DNA of 30,116 bases from Bacillota bacterium (GTDB taxonomy: Bacteria > Bacillota > Clostridia > Lachnospirales > Lachnospiraceae). The DNA lies in contig JAEZKD010000132.1 of NCBI GenBank assembly GCA_023415655.1, forward strand, positions 1 through 30,116, read 5' to 3'. The first letter of the stretch is position 1; every line of letters starts with the position of its first letter. A model generated the notes under the pieces. That model was not told the origin of the DNA. It did no database searches and worked only from the letters and a program-made list of their open reading frames with translations. The position numbers were made by a program, and so were the translations under genes. Below are positions 7,901 to 16,469 of the stretch, one piece after another.

Positions 7901-9265
7901 ATGATTAATTTTAATGAAATTATCGAAACCAATCAAATGATTGAAAAAGAGAATTTGGATGTTCGTACCATTACACTTGGTATAAGCCTTCTTGATTGCA
8001 TTAGTAGTAATCTAGAGGAATTAAATCGTAACATATATGACAAAATAACTACTGTGGCAAAAGATCTTGTGGCAACTGGAAAAAAGATTGAACGTGAATT
8101 TGGAATTCCAGTTGTAAATAAGAGAATATCGATTACACCAATCGCTTTGATCGGTGCTTCTGCTTGTAAATGTCCCGAAGATTTTGTTACCATTGCAAAA
8201 ACTTTGGACGCTGCAGCTAAAGTAGTTGGTGTTAACTTTATTGGAGGCTATTCTGCTCTTGTATGTAAGGGTATGACAAAGGCGGAACGCTTTTTGATTG
8301 AATCTATACCGCAAGCATTATCTCAAACAGAGCGTGTATGTAGCTCAATTAATGTTGGTTCTACGAAAACTGGAATCAATATGGATGCCGTTAAGCTGCT
8401 AGGTGAAATTGTACGTAGTACTGCTGAGTTAACAAAGGATGTAGATTCGTTAGGGTGTGCTAAACTTGTTATCTTTTGCAATGCACCAGATGATAATCCA
8501 TTCATGGCAGGTGCCTTCCATGGAGTTACCGAATCCGATGCGATCATCAATGTTGGTGTTTCAGGACCGGGTGTTGTGAAGACAGCGTTGGAACAGGTTC
8601 GTGGTAAGGATTTTGGAACGCTTTGTGAAACGATCAAAAAGACAGCATTTAAGATTACCCGTGTTGGCCAGTTAGTTGCACACGAGGCTTCCAAATTATT
8701 AGGAATACCTTTTGGTATTGTAGATTTATCATTGGCACCAACCCCTGCAGTTGGGGATTCGGTTGCTGAAATTCTCCAAGAAATTGGGCTAGAATACCCA
8801 GGAGCACCTGGAACAACCGCTGCACTAGCCTTGTTAAATGACCAAGTAAAGAAGGGTGGCGTCATGGCATCTTCTTATGTGGGTGGATTGAGCGGTGCCT
8901 TCATACCAGTTTCAGAAGATCAAGGAATGATTGATGCGGTGAAAATTGGTTGTTTAACGTTAGAGAAGTTAGAAGCAATGACTTGCGTATGTAGCGTAGG
9001 TCTTGATATGATTGCAATTCCAGGAGATACCAAAGCAACGACCATCTCAGGTATTATTGCAGATGAGATGGCAATTGGAATGATTAATCAAAAAACAACA
9101 GCAGTCCGCATTATCCCAGTCATTGGGAAAACACTTGGGGATACCGCTGAGTTTGGTGGATTATTAGGATATGCGCCAATTATGCCAGTGAACAAGTTCT
9201 CATGTGATGCGTTTGTTAACCGTGGAGGAAGAATACCTGCTCCAATTCACAGTTTTAAGAATTAA
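7901..9265 (+). CDS. UPF0210 (DUF711) family protein
   Basis: A 454-residue cytosolic protein of unknown function that matches the UPF0210/DUF711 family in length and sequence. Recognisable stretches include the N-terminal VRTITLGISLLDC, the central NVGVSGPGVVKTAL, and GIVDLSLAPTPAVGDSVAEI, with GLDMIAIPGDT and NRGGRIPAPIHS near the end. The family is known to resemble glycyl-radical enzymes of the pyruvate formate-lyase fold, but I see no good glycyl-radical signature, so activity is not predictable. It has no signal peptide or membrane segment. It is translated 13 bases after the ACT gene from GAAAGGGAG at 7888-7896, and almost certainly shares its mRNA. Confidence 0.92.
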   Translation: MINFNEIIETNQMIEKENLDVRTITLGISLLDCISSNLEELNRNIYDKITTVAKDLVATGKKIEREFGIPVVNKRISITPIALIGASACKCPEDFVTIAKTLDAAAKVVGVNFIGGYSALVCKGMTKAERFLIESIPQALSQTERVCSSINVGSTKTGINMDAVKLLGEIVRSTAELTKDVDSLGCAKLVIFCNAPDDNPFMAGAFHGVTESDAIINVGVSGPGVVKTALEQVRGKDFGTLCETIKKTAFKITRVGQLVAHEASKLLGIPFGIVDLSLAPTPAVGDSVAEILQEIGLEYPGAPGTTAALALLNDQVKKGGVMASSYVGGLSGAFIPVSEDQGMIDAVKIGCLTLEKLEAMTCVCSVGLDMIAIPGDTKATTISGIIADEMAIGMINQKTTAVRIIPVIGKTLGDTAEFGGLLGYAPIMPVNKFSCDAFVNRGGRIPAPIHSFKN

Positions 9266-9293
9266 AGTTTTGCAGGTAAGAAATGAGGTTATT

Positions 9294-10754
9294 ATGAGTA
9301 ATGTATTAGAACAATTAAAGGAAATGGACTATAAGAATGTACTGGGTTATTTTGCGGAGATTTCTGCAGTACCTAGAGGCTCAGGCTTTAATCAGCTAAT
9401 TAGCGATTATCTTGTGGATTTTGCAAAAAAACATGGGTTAGAGTACGTTCAAGATGAAGCATTAAATGTTATCATTTATAAACCTGCAACTGCAGGCTAT
9501 GAAAATCACACACCAGTGATTTTACAAGGACATATGGATATGGTTTGTGTGAAAGAAAGTACAAGTCAACATGACTTTAAAACACAGGGACTTGAATTAG
9601 CTTTGGATGGAGAATGGCTTCATGCCAATCAGACAACGCTTGGAGCGGATGATGGTATTGCAATTGCTTATTCCCTTGCTCTGTTAGCTGACAATACAAT
9701 CTCACATCCAGCCTTGGAGGTTTTGATTACTACCGATGAAGAAACTGGTATGGATGGCGCGAAGGAACTGGATGGCTCTTTGTTAAAGGGTAGATATATG
9801 ATTAATATCGACTCTGAAGATGAAGGTAAGGTATTAGTAAGCTGTGCAGGTGGTATGCGTTTCAATGCAGAAATTGATCTAACTCCAAAGGATGCGGAAG
9901 GGACAGTGATTAAAATTGAGGTTGCTGGACTTTTCGGTGGACATTCTGGAGCCGAAATCCATAAGAATCGTAGCAATGCTACTTTATTACTTGCTCGTAC
10001 CTTGAACAAATTAAAAGAGGATTATTCCTTCTTATTGATTACTATGCAGGGTGGAGAAAAGGATAACGCAATTCCTAGACATGCAGAGTGTGAAATTTTA
10101 GTAAATGATGACGATGCTGAGGCAGTGATCAACACCTTAAAAGACTTAGAGCAAGAGTATCAAAAAGAGTTAAAGTCTTCTGAGCCTGGTGTAAAGCTTG
10201 TAGTTGAGAACTTAAGTCATCAAAAGGTAACAGCCATTCATCCGACACAAACAACAAAGATCTTGTTTGCGTTGATACAAGCACCAAACGGTGTACAGGT
10301 GATGAGCTCTGATATGCCAGGGCTGGTAGAAAGCTCCTTAAATCTTGGAATTTTTGATGCAACAGAGGATAAGGCAGTATTTCATTATTCCTTACGTAGT
10401 TCAGTAAGTAGCTACAAATACTATTTACGTGATCGCTTAAGAATGTTGTTTGAGTTCCTTCAAGCAGACATTGATGAAGGATCTGAATATCCTGCCTGGG
10501 AATACAAGAGCGATTCTAAATTGAGAGAAACCTTCATCGAAGTATTTAAACAACAGTATGGTTATGAGCCAGAGGTTACAGCAATTCATGCTGGCTTGGA
10601 GTGTGGTTTGATTAGTGAAAAGGTACCAGGTCTTGATATTGTATCGATTGGGCCTGAGATGCAAGACATTCATACACCAAAAGAACGAGTAAACCTTATA
10701 TCAGCGATACGTGTATTCAAATTCTTAGAGAAATTGTTAGAAGTTTTAAAGTAA
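9294..10754 (+). CDS. pepD: PepD-type aminoacyl-histidine dipeptidase (M20 family)
   Basis: A 486-residue zinc peptidase of the M20C (PepD, beta-Ala-His dipeptidase) type, cleaving dipeptides in the cytosol. Metal-binding and catalytic motifs are in order: GHMDMVC with H80 and D82, GADDGIAIAY with D119 as bridging ligand, TTDEETGMDGA with E149/E150, NIDSEDEG, then AIHAGLECGL and IGPEMQDIHTPKERV supplying the last histidine ligand. The central 200 or so residues form the lid/dimerisation domain expected in the family. The frame is open to 9204, but the ATG at 9294 is preceded by GAGG at 9285-9288 and begins where PepD proteins usually start. It lies 28 bases after the UPF0210 gene and is probably cotranscribed. 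A strong terminator follows. Confidence 0.93.
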   Translation: MSNVLEQLKEMDYKNVLGYFAEISAVPRGSGFNQLISDYLVDFAKKHGLEYVQDEALNVIIYKPATAGYENHTPVILQGHMDMVCVKESTSQHDFKTQGLELALDGEWLHANQTTLGADDGIAIAYSLALLADNTISHPALEVLITTDEETGMDGAKELDGSLLKGRYMINIDSEDEGKVLVSCAGGMRFNAEIDLTPKDAEGTVIKIEVAGLFGGHSGAEIHKNRSNATLLLARTLNKLKEDYSFLLITMQGGEKDNAIPRHAECEILVNDDDAEAVINTLKDLEQEYQKELKSSEPGVKLVVENLSHQKVTAIHPTQTTKILFALIQAPNGVQVMSSDMPGLVESSLNLGIFDATEDKAVFHYSLRSSVSSYKYYLRDRLRMLFEFLQADIDEGSEYPAWEYKSDSKLRETFIEVFKQQYGYEPEVTAIHAGLECGLISEKVPGLDIVSIGPEMQDIHTPKERVNLISAIRVFKFLEKLLEVLK

Positions 10755-10769
10755 TACTTCTGAAGGATT

Positions 10770-10815
10770 CCGATGGTAAGCTACACTGATAAGTGTAGTG
10801 AACCATCGGTTTTTT
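10770..10815 (+). terminator. Intrinsic terminator after pepD
   Basis: The outer stem CCGATGGT (10770-10777) pairs with ACCATCGG (10802-10809), the inner stem CTACACT (10781-10787) pairs with AGTGTAG (10792-10798) around a GATA loop, and a T run follows at 10810-10815. Confidence 0.93.
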
Positions 10816-10825
10816 AAAACTTTTC

Positions 10826-10854
10826 TTTACATTTTAATTAAAATGTCGTATTAT
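10826..10854 (+). promoter_or_regulatory. Promoter of the first LCP gene with an 18-bp palindromic operator candidate
   Basis: TTTACA (10826-10831) and TATTAT (10849-10854), each five of six to consensus, are spaced exactly 17 bases. The spacer and the last bases of the -35 are occupied by the perfect palindrome ACATTTTAATTAAAATGT at 10829-10846. A transcript starting near 10861 would carry a leader of about 158 bases, holding hairpin-forming arms at 10906-10917/10930-10942 and 10956-10961/10977-10982. Confidence 0.62.
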
Positions 10855-11018
10855 GTGTGCTGACAGAGAATAAGCAAAATTTTTTGTAATTATATTGATA
10901 GAAAAACGTAAGGATATAAGAAAATTGAAATATCTTAGACGTTAAATTGACATAAATGCCTGTTACGATAAGGAATAGGCATCATATACTGGATTCTAGG
11001 GAAGGATGAGTGCAGAGA

Positions 11019-12290
11019 ATGAGCGAGGATAAGGAAAAGACTTCTTCTTCGGAGGATTTATATGAGCAGATTAAGATACCCCATACCTTTGAAATGGAGG
11101 ATGATTTTTTAAATGATATCAGTGAATCATTAAAACACCAAGTCAATGAAGAACTGAGTCAATTAGATGATCAAAATAAGAGTGATGAGGATACGGGTAT
11201 GAAAAAAGGAAAACCAAAGAAGAGGCATATAGGGATTAAAATTACAGGAGCAATCATTCTTGCCTTGTTTGCAGTAATTATATTTTTTGTTGGAACAAAA
11301 CCAGGTAGAAAGATGTTATATGATTGGGGTTCTAGCATTGTTGCAGGTCGTTTGGACCACCAGGGGACAAATCAGAATTCAAACAATGAATTATTTACAA
11401 AACCAACGATTATCGTTGGAGAAGAACATATTGATTCTGATCTTCGTAGAGAGGATTATGTGGCAAACTTTTTAGTTTTTGGAATCGAAGAAATTGGTGG
11501 TGGTGGAAGAACCGACACTATGATGATTGCTTCGGTTAACATCAAAGATAAATCAATCAAGTTGACTTCTATCATGCGCGATTGTTACGTAGAGATTGAA
11601 GGTCACGATAGCAATAAGTTGAATGCAGCTTATGCGTTTGGAGGTGCAGACCTACTGGTAGATACGATTGAGAAAAACTTTAAGATTCACATTGATGGCT
11701 ATGCATCTGTTAACTTTGAATCGTTTGAGAGAATCGTTGATATGTTAGGTGGAGTTAATATCGAATTAGGGTCTGCGGAAGCGAATTACTTGAATACCAC
11801 TAATTATATCTCCAACCCAAGTTATCGTAATGTATCTGCTGGATGGAATACGTTGAATGGTAATCAGGCACTTGGGTACGCACGTGTTCGTAAGGTTGTA
11901 ACCTTAGGTGGAGCCAACAATGACTTTGGTCGTACGTTACGTCAACGTCGTTTGCTCAATGCCATATTTGATAAATATAAATCCAAGAGTTTGATTGAAT
12001 TAGTAACAATCATGTATGATATTTTACCAGAGATTAAGACGAATTTGAATGCGAGTCAAATCTCAGATGTGTTAGAACAAATTATTGAAAATGGAATTAC
12101 AACAATTGACAACTATAGAATACCAGCCGAAGGTTTCTATACAGATGGTAGAAATGAACATGGTTATGTTCTTCTTCTCGACTTTGAAGGAAATATCAAA
12201 GAAATGTATAAGAATATCTTTTTAGATGTAGAAGAGCCAACAGTGGTTCCATCCATGGAAGGAGAGCCAACTGTAGAGCCGATCAACTAA
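11019..12290 (+). CDS. LytR-CpsA-Psr (LCP) family envelope protein, paralogue 1
   Basis: A membrane-anchored LCP protein of 423 residues. LCP enzymes attach teichoic acid, capsule or other glycopolymers to peptidoglycan on the outer face of the membrane. A charged cytosolic segment (1-70) precedes one membrane helix (about 71-92) and an extracellular LCP domain (about 145-335). Typical motifs are GRTDTMMIASVN, LTSIMRDCYVEI with the conserved Arg-Asp, KLNAAYAFGG, DGYASVNFESFERIVDMLGGV and the QALGYARVRK...DFGRTLRQRRLL block of catalytic arginines. The frame could begin at a GTG at 11010, but AAGGA at 11002-11006 suits the ATG at 11019 better. It ends in a short acidic, Pro/Val-rich tail repeating EPTV. 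A paralogue follows behind its own promoter. Confidence 0.93.
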   Translation: MSEDKEKTSSSEDLYEQIKIPHTFEMEDDFLNDISESLKHQVNEELSQLDDQNKSDEDTGMKKGKPKKRHIGIKITGAIILALFAVIIFFVGTKPGRKMLYDWGSSIVAGRLDHQGTNQNSNNELFTKPTIIVGEEHIDSDLRREDYVANFLVFGIEEIGGGGRTDTMMIASVNIKDKSIKLTSIMRDCYVEIEGHDSNKLNAAYAFGGADLLVDTIEKNFKIHIDGYASVNFESFERIVDMLGGVNIELGSAEANYLNTTNYISNPSYRNVSAGWNTLNGNQALGYARVRKVVTLGGANNDFGRTLRQRRLLNAIFDKYKSKSLIELVTIMYDILPEIKTNLNASQISDVLEQIIENGITTIDNYRIPAEGFYTDGRNEHGYVLLLDFEGNIKEMYKNIFLDVEEPTVVPSMEGEPTVEPIN

Positions 12291-12320
12291 AACAGCTGAC
12301 GTGGTGTGATAGGTGTAAAT

Positions 12321-12365
12321 AAGGGCTGTCGTATCGGGAATATCAGAAGATGCGATAGCCCTTTT
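12321..12365 (+). terminator. Intrinsic terminator between the two LCP genes
   Basis: A 15-base-pair stem (12321-12335 with 12349-12363, two G-U pairs) and a 13-base loop end in a short T run at 12362-12365. The run is brief, so some read-through is likely. Confidence 0.75.
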
Positions 12366-12419
12366 CACATATGGGGGAAGGTATGACATTCATTTCTTCT
12401 AGAACTATAAGGGGAAATG

Positions 12420-12428
12420 TGATATAAT
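12420..12428 (+). promoter_or_regulatory. Extended -10 promoter of the second LCP gene
   Basis: TGATATAAT at 12420-12428 is a perfect -10 with the extended TGn element. The -35 position (TAGAAC, 12400-12405) is poor, which is common for extended -10 promoters. It lies between the terminator and the next start codon. Confidence 0.52.
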
Positions 12429-12472
12429 AACATTGCGTATGCTTTGTGGGAAGGAAAGGATTGGAGGTTAGG

Positions 12473-14098
12473 ATGAGCAATAACAATGATTTTGATTGGG
12501 ATTTTGATCCTTCCAATGAGGATGAATTTGTAAAGAATATTGAGAAGGCTTTACGAGAAGAAGCAGACCAAGAAAAAATCAATATCGAGTATAATGGTGG
12601 GATACAAATTATTGATTTAAAAGAAACGGAAACGAATGAGGAGACAGCTATCTCTTCGGAAAACGACATGGATTCAAAAACCAATCAAGAGACACAAATT
12701 GATACAGTGGATGCACCGATGAATAGCGATGAAATCAAAGACATTCAGGAGAGTAGCGATATGCATGATATCAAAGAGGATCAAGAGCACCAAGACGTTT
12801 TGGGAACCAAAGAGGATGATTTTGAAGCGATAGAAAAAGCAGTACATAAGGTGGCCGAGATGAACCTGGAGGAATTGGAAAGAGTTAATACTCCAGATGA
12901 TATGATGATATCCGAAGAAAAAGATGATTCTATGGTGGATGATATCACGCGTTCGCTGGCAAAGCTCGTAGAGGGCGAATTCAAAGAAAGCATCGAAGAA
13001 GAGGGAGAAAAGGAAGAACCTAAGGATAAGAAAAAACGATGGTATCGAATTGGTATTCCTGTCATATGTGTTCTGGTTACCTTATTCACATTGTTTTTGT
13101 TCCTGCGTTTTACAAAACCAGGTCAAAACTTCACCATTAAGGTTGGTGCTTGGTTCGCGGCAAGTCGTACCAATTATGAAGATGGAACGAATCAGATGGA
13201 AGAAACTGTTCCAGATGAGATCGAAGATGATTCCGTCCTTGTTGATCTGCCAGAGTTAAAGGAAGAAGATGTAGAACTCAAGGCAGAAGAGGGGACTGCA
13301 AGACACGAGGATTATGCGGTAAACATATTGCTACTTGGAGAAGAAGCAATTGATTCTGGAACCTCTCGTGGACGAACCGATGTTATGGTGATTGTCACTT
13401 TGAACGCGAAGGAAAAGTCCATTAAACTGACTTCTTTGATGAGAGATCTGTTTGTTCAAATACCAGGACACTTGGATAATAAGCTCAATTCTGCTTACGC
13501 TACCGGTGGTATCGGTTTATTGTTCGATACTATTGAATTGAACTTTGATCTAAAGCTGGATGGATATGCACTCGTTGGTTTTCATAATTTTGAAAGAATT
13601 ATTGATTTGCTTGGTGGAGTGGATATCACTTTAACACAGAATGAAGCAAATTGGCTTAATTCGACGAATTACATTTCCAATCCTAATTACCGTACTGTGG
13701 TAGCAGGTAAAAATCATATGAATGGTAATCAAGCACTTGGGTATTGTCGAATTCGAGACGTTGGCACAGGAGAGAATGAATACAATGATTTTGGTCGTAC
13801 ATCACGACATCGAATTCTAATTGATGCTATTTTTGATGAGTATAAAACACTCGGTTTATGGGATCTTGCTATGGTTGCAAATTCTTGCCTTCCTATGATT
13901 ACGACAGATTTGGATGCCAGTGAGATTGAGCAGTATCTAAAGATGGCAATCGACATTGGATTAAATGATTTAAAACAATCTCGTATTCCTGCAGATGGAC
14001 TATATGAAGATGCTACGATTCGAAAAATGAGCGTTATTGTTCCAGATTTGCAAAAAAATGTAGAAGTATTACATCAGTTTATATTTGGAGCTGAATAG
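12473..14098 (+). CDS. LytR-CpsA-Psr (LCP) family envelope protein, paralogue 2
   Basis: A second LCP protein, 541 residues, with the same architecture as its neighbour but a much longer cytosolic N-terminus (about 190 residues, very rich in Asp and Glu, then a Lys-rich stop). A single membrane helix (about 192-213) leads to the external LCP domain (about 275-470). Shared motifs are GRTDVMVIVTLN, LTSLMRDLFVQIPGHLDNKLNSAYATGG, DGYALVGFHNFERIIDLLGGV and QALGYCRIRD...DFGRTSRHRIL. The frame runs back to 12446, but GGAGG at 12463-12467 places the start at the ATG 12473. It is probably a diverged tandem duplicate. The acidic cytosolic tail could be a docking or phosphorylation region; nothing in the sequence proves that. 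Confidence 0.93.
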   Translation: MSNNNDFDWDFDPSNEDEFVKNIEKALREEADQEKINIEYNGGIQIIDLKETETNEETAISSENDMDSKTNQETQIDTVDAPMNSDEIKDIQESSDMHDIKEDQEHQDVLGTKEDDFEAIEKAVHKVAEMNLEELERVNTPDDMMISEEKDDSMVDDITRSLAKLVEGEFKESIEEEGEKEEPKDKKKRWYRIGIPVICVLVTLFTLFLFLRFTKPGQNFTIKVGAWFAASRTNYEDGTNQMEETVPDEIEDDSVLVDLPELKEEDVELKAEEGTARHEDYAVNILLLGEEAIDSGTSRGRTDVMVIVTLNAKEKSIKLTSLMRDLFVQIPGHLDNKLNSAYATGGIGLLFDTIELNFDLKLDGYALVGFHNFERIIDLLGGVDITLTQNEANWLNSTNYISNPNYRTVVAGKNHMNGNQALGYCRIRDVGTGENEYNDFGRTSRHRILIDAIFDEYKTLGLWDLAMVANSCLPMITTDLDASEIEQYLKMAIDIGLNDLKQSRIPADGLYEDATIRKMSVIVPDLQKNVEVLHQFIFGAE

Positions 14099-14135
14099 TA
14101 AAGGGTTAGAGGACAAAGATGTTAGGGGGATAGTA

Positions 14136-14939
14136 ATGGAAATACAGCTTTGGAGAGAAATATTAGAACCTTATTCGCTTGCTGTAGATGAATTAACAGT
14201 GAAATTCAGTCATATCATCGATTCCTTTCGTAAGGCGGGAATGTATTCACCAATTGAACAGGTTACTGGAAGAGTCAAAACAATCTCTAGTATCCTTGAA
14301 AAAGCACAGAAGAAAAACATTCCACTCGAGGACATGGAGAAATCCATCGAGGATATTGCTGGAATTCGTATTATTTGCCAATTCATTGATGATATCTATA
14401 AGGTGGTTGATCTAATACGCAATCGAACCGATATGAAAATCATCAGCGAAAAGGATTATATTACGAATAAAAAATCAAGTGGATACCGTAGTTACCATCT
14501 GATTGTGACCTATTCAGTGGAGACACTTTACGGACCAAAGGCGATACACGTAGAGATACAGATCAGAACGTTAGCTATGAATTTTTGGGCAACCATTGAG
14601 CATTCCTTGCAATATAAGTACAAGCAAAACATGCCAGATGTGTTGCGAAATAGATTGCATAACGCAGCTAACGCCATAGTCGTCTTGGATGATGAGATGT
14701 CTTCCGTGCGTGGAGAGATTATGGATGCCCAAAATTCCTTTAACATTCGAGCAAATATTGTTGCAGATATCCTAAACAATATTCAAAATCTGTATAAGGT
14801 TGCGAATAAACGGGAAGTAGTTAAAATACAAGAAGAGTTCTTTCGTATTTATGAAAGTGAAGATTTAAAGCAGCTAGAGCGTTTTAATAAAGAGTTAGAT
14901 ATCATCAGTGAAGGGTATCGAGCGCAAAGTTTAAGATAG
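14136..14939 (+). CDS. relQ: RelQ-type small alarmone synthetase
   Basis: A (p)ppGpp synthetase of 267 residues with a RelA/SpoT synthetase domain only: no HD hydrolase, TGS or ACT domain. Motifs include GRVKTISSILEKAQKK, SIEDIAGIRIICQF, DYITNKKSSGYRSYHLIV (GTP-binding) and HVEIQIRTLAMNFWATIEHSL with the conserved Glu and the Tyr/Arg pairs. The C-terminal helices (about 205-260) match those that let RelQ form tetramers. An upstream TTG at 14085 would overlap the LCP gene; AGGGGGA at 14124-14130 fixes the start at 14136. It heads a run of RNA-modification genes, 37 bases after the LCP gene with no terminator, so it may be transcribed from the LCP promoter. RelQ rather than RelP is judged from length and neighbourhood. 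Confidence 0.9.
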   Translation: MEIQLWREILEPYSLAVDELTVKFSHIIDSFRKAGMYSPIEQVTGRVKTISSILEKAQKKNIPLEDMEKSIEDIAGIRIICQFIDDIYKVVDLIRNRTDMKIISEKDYITNKKSSGYRSYHLIVTYSVETLYGPKAIHVEIQIRTLAMNFWATIEHSLQYKYKQNMPDVLRNRLHNAANAIVVLDDEMSSVRGEIMDAQNSFNIRANIVADILNNIQNLYKVANKREVVKIQEEFFRIYESEDLKQLERFNKELDIISEGYRAQSLR

Positions 14940-14971
14940 ATTAAGAGTAAGAAAGGTATGGCACGAAGTAA

Positions 14972-16438
14972 ATGAGAATTAAGTTACCGATTGAATTTAG
15001 TAAAAGAATGGAGCAACTGCTCGGTGACGAGTACAAGGAATATGAAAGATGCTTTGATGAAAAGCATCGTGGAGGACTTCGTGTGAATTCCCTGAAGTTA
15101 ACACCAGAGGAATTTGAACAAATGAGCCCTTATGAGATACGTAGGGTACCATTTATACCGAATGGATTTTACTACAATGAAACAGACCAACCAGCGAGAC
15201 ATCCTTATTATTTTGGTGGGTTGTACTATATCCAAGAGCCGAGTGCGATGACACCAGCAAGTTTATTGCCAGTACATCCAAAGGATAAGGTATTGGATCT
15301 ATGTGCGGCACCAGGTGGGAAAAGCACAGAGCTTGCGGCACGCTTGCAGGGAGAAGGATTATTGGTTGCCAATGATATCAGTAATTCAAGAGCTAAGGCA
15401 TTGTTGAAAAACATCGAATTGTTCGGGGTTCGCAATGCAGTTGTTGTAAGTGAAGCCCCTGGAAAGCTAGTGGATAGTTTCCGTGGTTATTTTGATAAAA
15501 TCTTAGTGGATGCACCATGCTCTGGAGAAGGTATGTTTCGTAAGAGTCCTGCGATTATGAAAAACTGGGAGCAGTACGGTGTTGACTATTATAACAAACT
15601 GCAAAAGGAGATTCTTCCGTTTGCAGTACAGATGCTAAAACCAGGTGGTTATCTCCTATATTCTACTTGCACCTTCTCGCCTGAAGAGAATGAAGGTACG
15701 ATATCTTATCTACTTGAGATGTTTCCAGAGATGGAGGTAGTGCCTGCCATACCTGATTCCGTTTCAAAAGAGCTCTTACAAACCCTAGATACAGAGGATC
15801 AAGAACGTCTAAGAAGTATGAAAGCAAGAACGAATGTCTCTTATGAAGGTTTCGACTTTGGTCGCCCAGAATGGGGGAATGGACAAGAATACTTAAAACA
15901 AACCATTCGCTTGTGGCCACACAAATTAGAAGGAGAGGGACATTTTGTTACCTTATTAAAGAAAAAAGGTGGGGAAGTAGAATCAGTTCCTTCTTATACC
16001 GTTCCAGCCAAAGAACGTAAATTAATTACAGAGGAAGCAAGACAGTTTTTGAGTTCTCTTAATTTTGACATTGATGAAAGCCGAATTACAGTCCGTGAGG
16101 ATCGTCTGTTCCTTCTTCCAGAGGGAATTGTAGATTTAAAGGGCTTACGTGTGCTTCGTTCTGGTTTGTTGCTTGGTGAGATGAAGAAGAATCGTTTTGA
16201 ACCAAGTCAGGCACTTGCAAGTTCGTTAAGAATTACAGATTATGATAACGTATATAATCTAAGTGTTGAGGATGAGGATGTAATCCGTTATCTCAAATGT
16301 GAAGCAATTGACATTAAGGACAGTAATTGTAAAGATGGATGGCTTCTTGTCTGCGTAGATGGATATCCACTTGGTTGGGGCAAATTAAACAAATCCTCCT
16401 TTAAGAACAAATACCTTCCTGGCTGGAGATGGATGTAG
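14972..16438 (+). CDS. rsmF: RsmF-like rRNA m5C methyltransferase (NOL1/NOP2/Sun family)
   Basis: S-adenosylmethionine-dependent RNA cytosine-5 methyltransferase of 488 residues. The SAM-binding motif LDLCAAPGGKSTELAARL is at about 109-126. The two catalytic cysteines are C183 in DAPCSGEGMF and C233 in YSTCTFSPEEN. The N-terminal 100 residues form the family's RNA-binding head, with VNSLK at 33-37. After the catalytic domain the protein continues with the RsmF-type C-terminal and PUA-like regions, ending LGWGKLNKSSFKNKYLPGWRW, typical of the Gram-positive branch. The likely target is 16S rRNA, but the exact cytosine cannot be read from sequence. The ribosome binding site is weak. The gene lies 32 bases after relQ in a tight co-oriented run. 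Confidence 0.92.
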   Translation: MRIKLPIEFSKRMEQLLGDEYKEYERCFDEKHRGGLRVNSLKLTPEEFEQMSPYEIRRVPFIPNGFYYNETDQPARHPYYFGGLYYIQEPSAMTPASLLPVHPKDKVLDLCAAPGGKSTELAARLQGEGLLVANDISNSRAKALLKNIELFGVRNAVVVSEAPGKLVDSFRGYFDKILVDAPCSGEGMFRKSPAIMKNWEQYGVDYYNKLQKEILPFAVQMLKPGGYLLYSTCTFSPEENEGTISYLLEMFPEMEVVPAIPDSVSKELLQTLDTEDQERLRSMKARTNVSYEGFDFGRPEWGNGQEYLKQTIRLWPHKLEGEGHFVTLLKKKGGEVESVPSYTVPAKERKLITEEARQFLSSLNFDIDESRITVREDRLFLLPEGIVDLKGLRVLRSGLLLGEMKKNRFEPSQALASSLRITDYDNVYNLSVEDEDVIRYLKCEAIDIKDSNCKDGWLLVCVDGYPLGWGKLNKSSFKNKYLPGWRWM

Positions 16439-16469
16439 TAAAGAATATGTTTAGATTGGAACTATAGAT

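Noticed and set aside
8323..8865. 180-codon minus-strand open frame inside the UPF0210 gene
   Set aside because: It lies wholly within a well-supported gene; composition is typical of an antisense shadow and it has no convincing start.
10947..10975. TTGACA at 10947-10952 as a second promoter for the first LCP gene
   Set aside because: No -10-like hexamer occurs at 16-18 bases downstream; the nearest (TACGAT) is only 11 bases away.
14958..14975. Five-codon minicistron (ATG to TGA) overlapping the rsmF start
   Set aside because: The only purine-rich site, GAAAGG at 14951-14956, is one base from its ATG, too close for initiation, and nothing else supports it.
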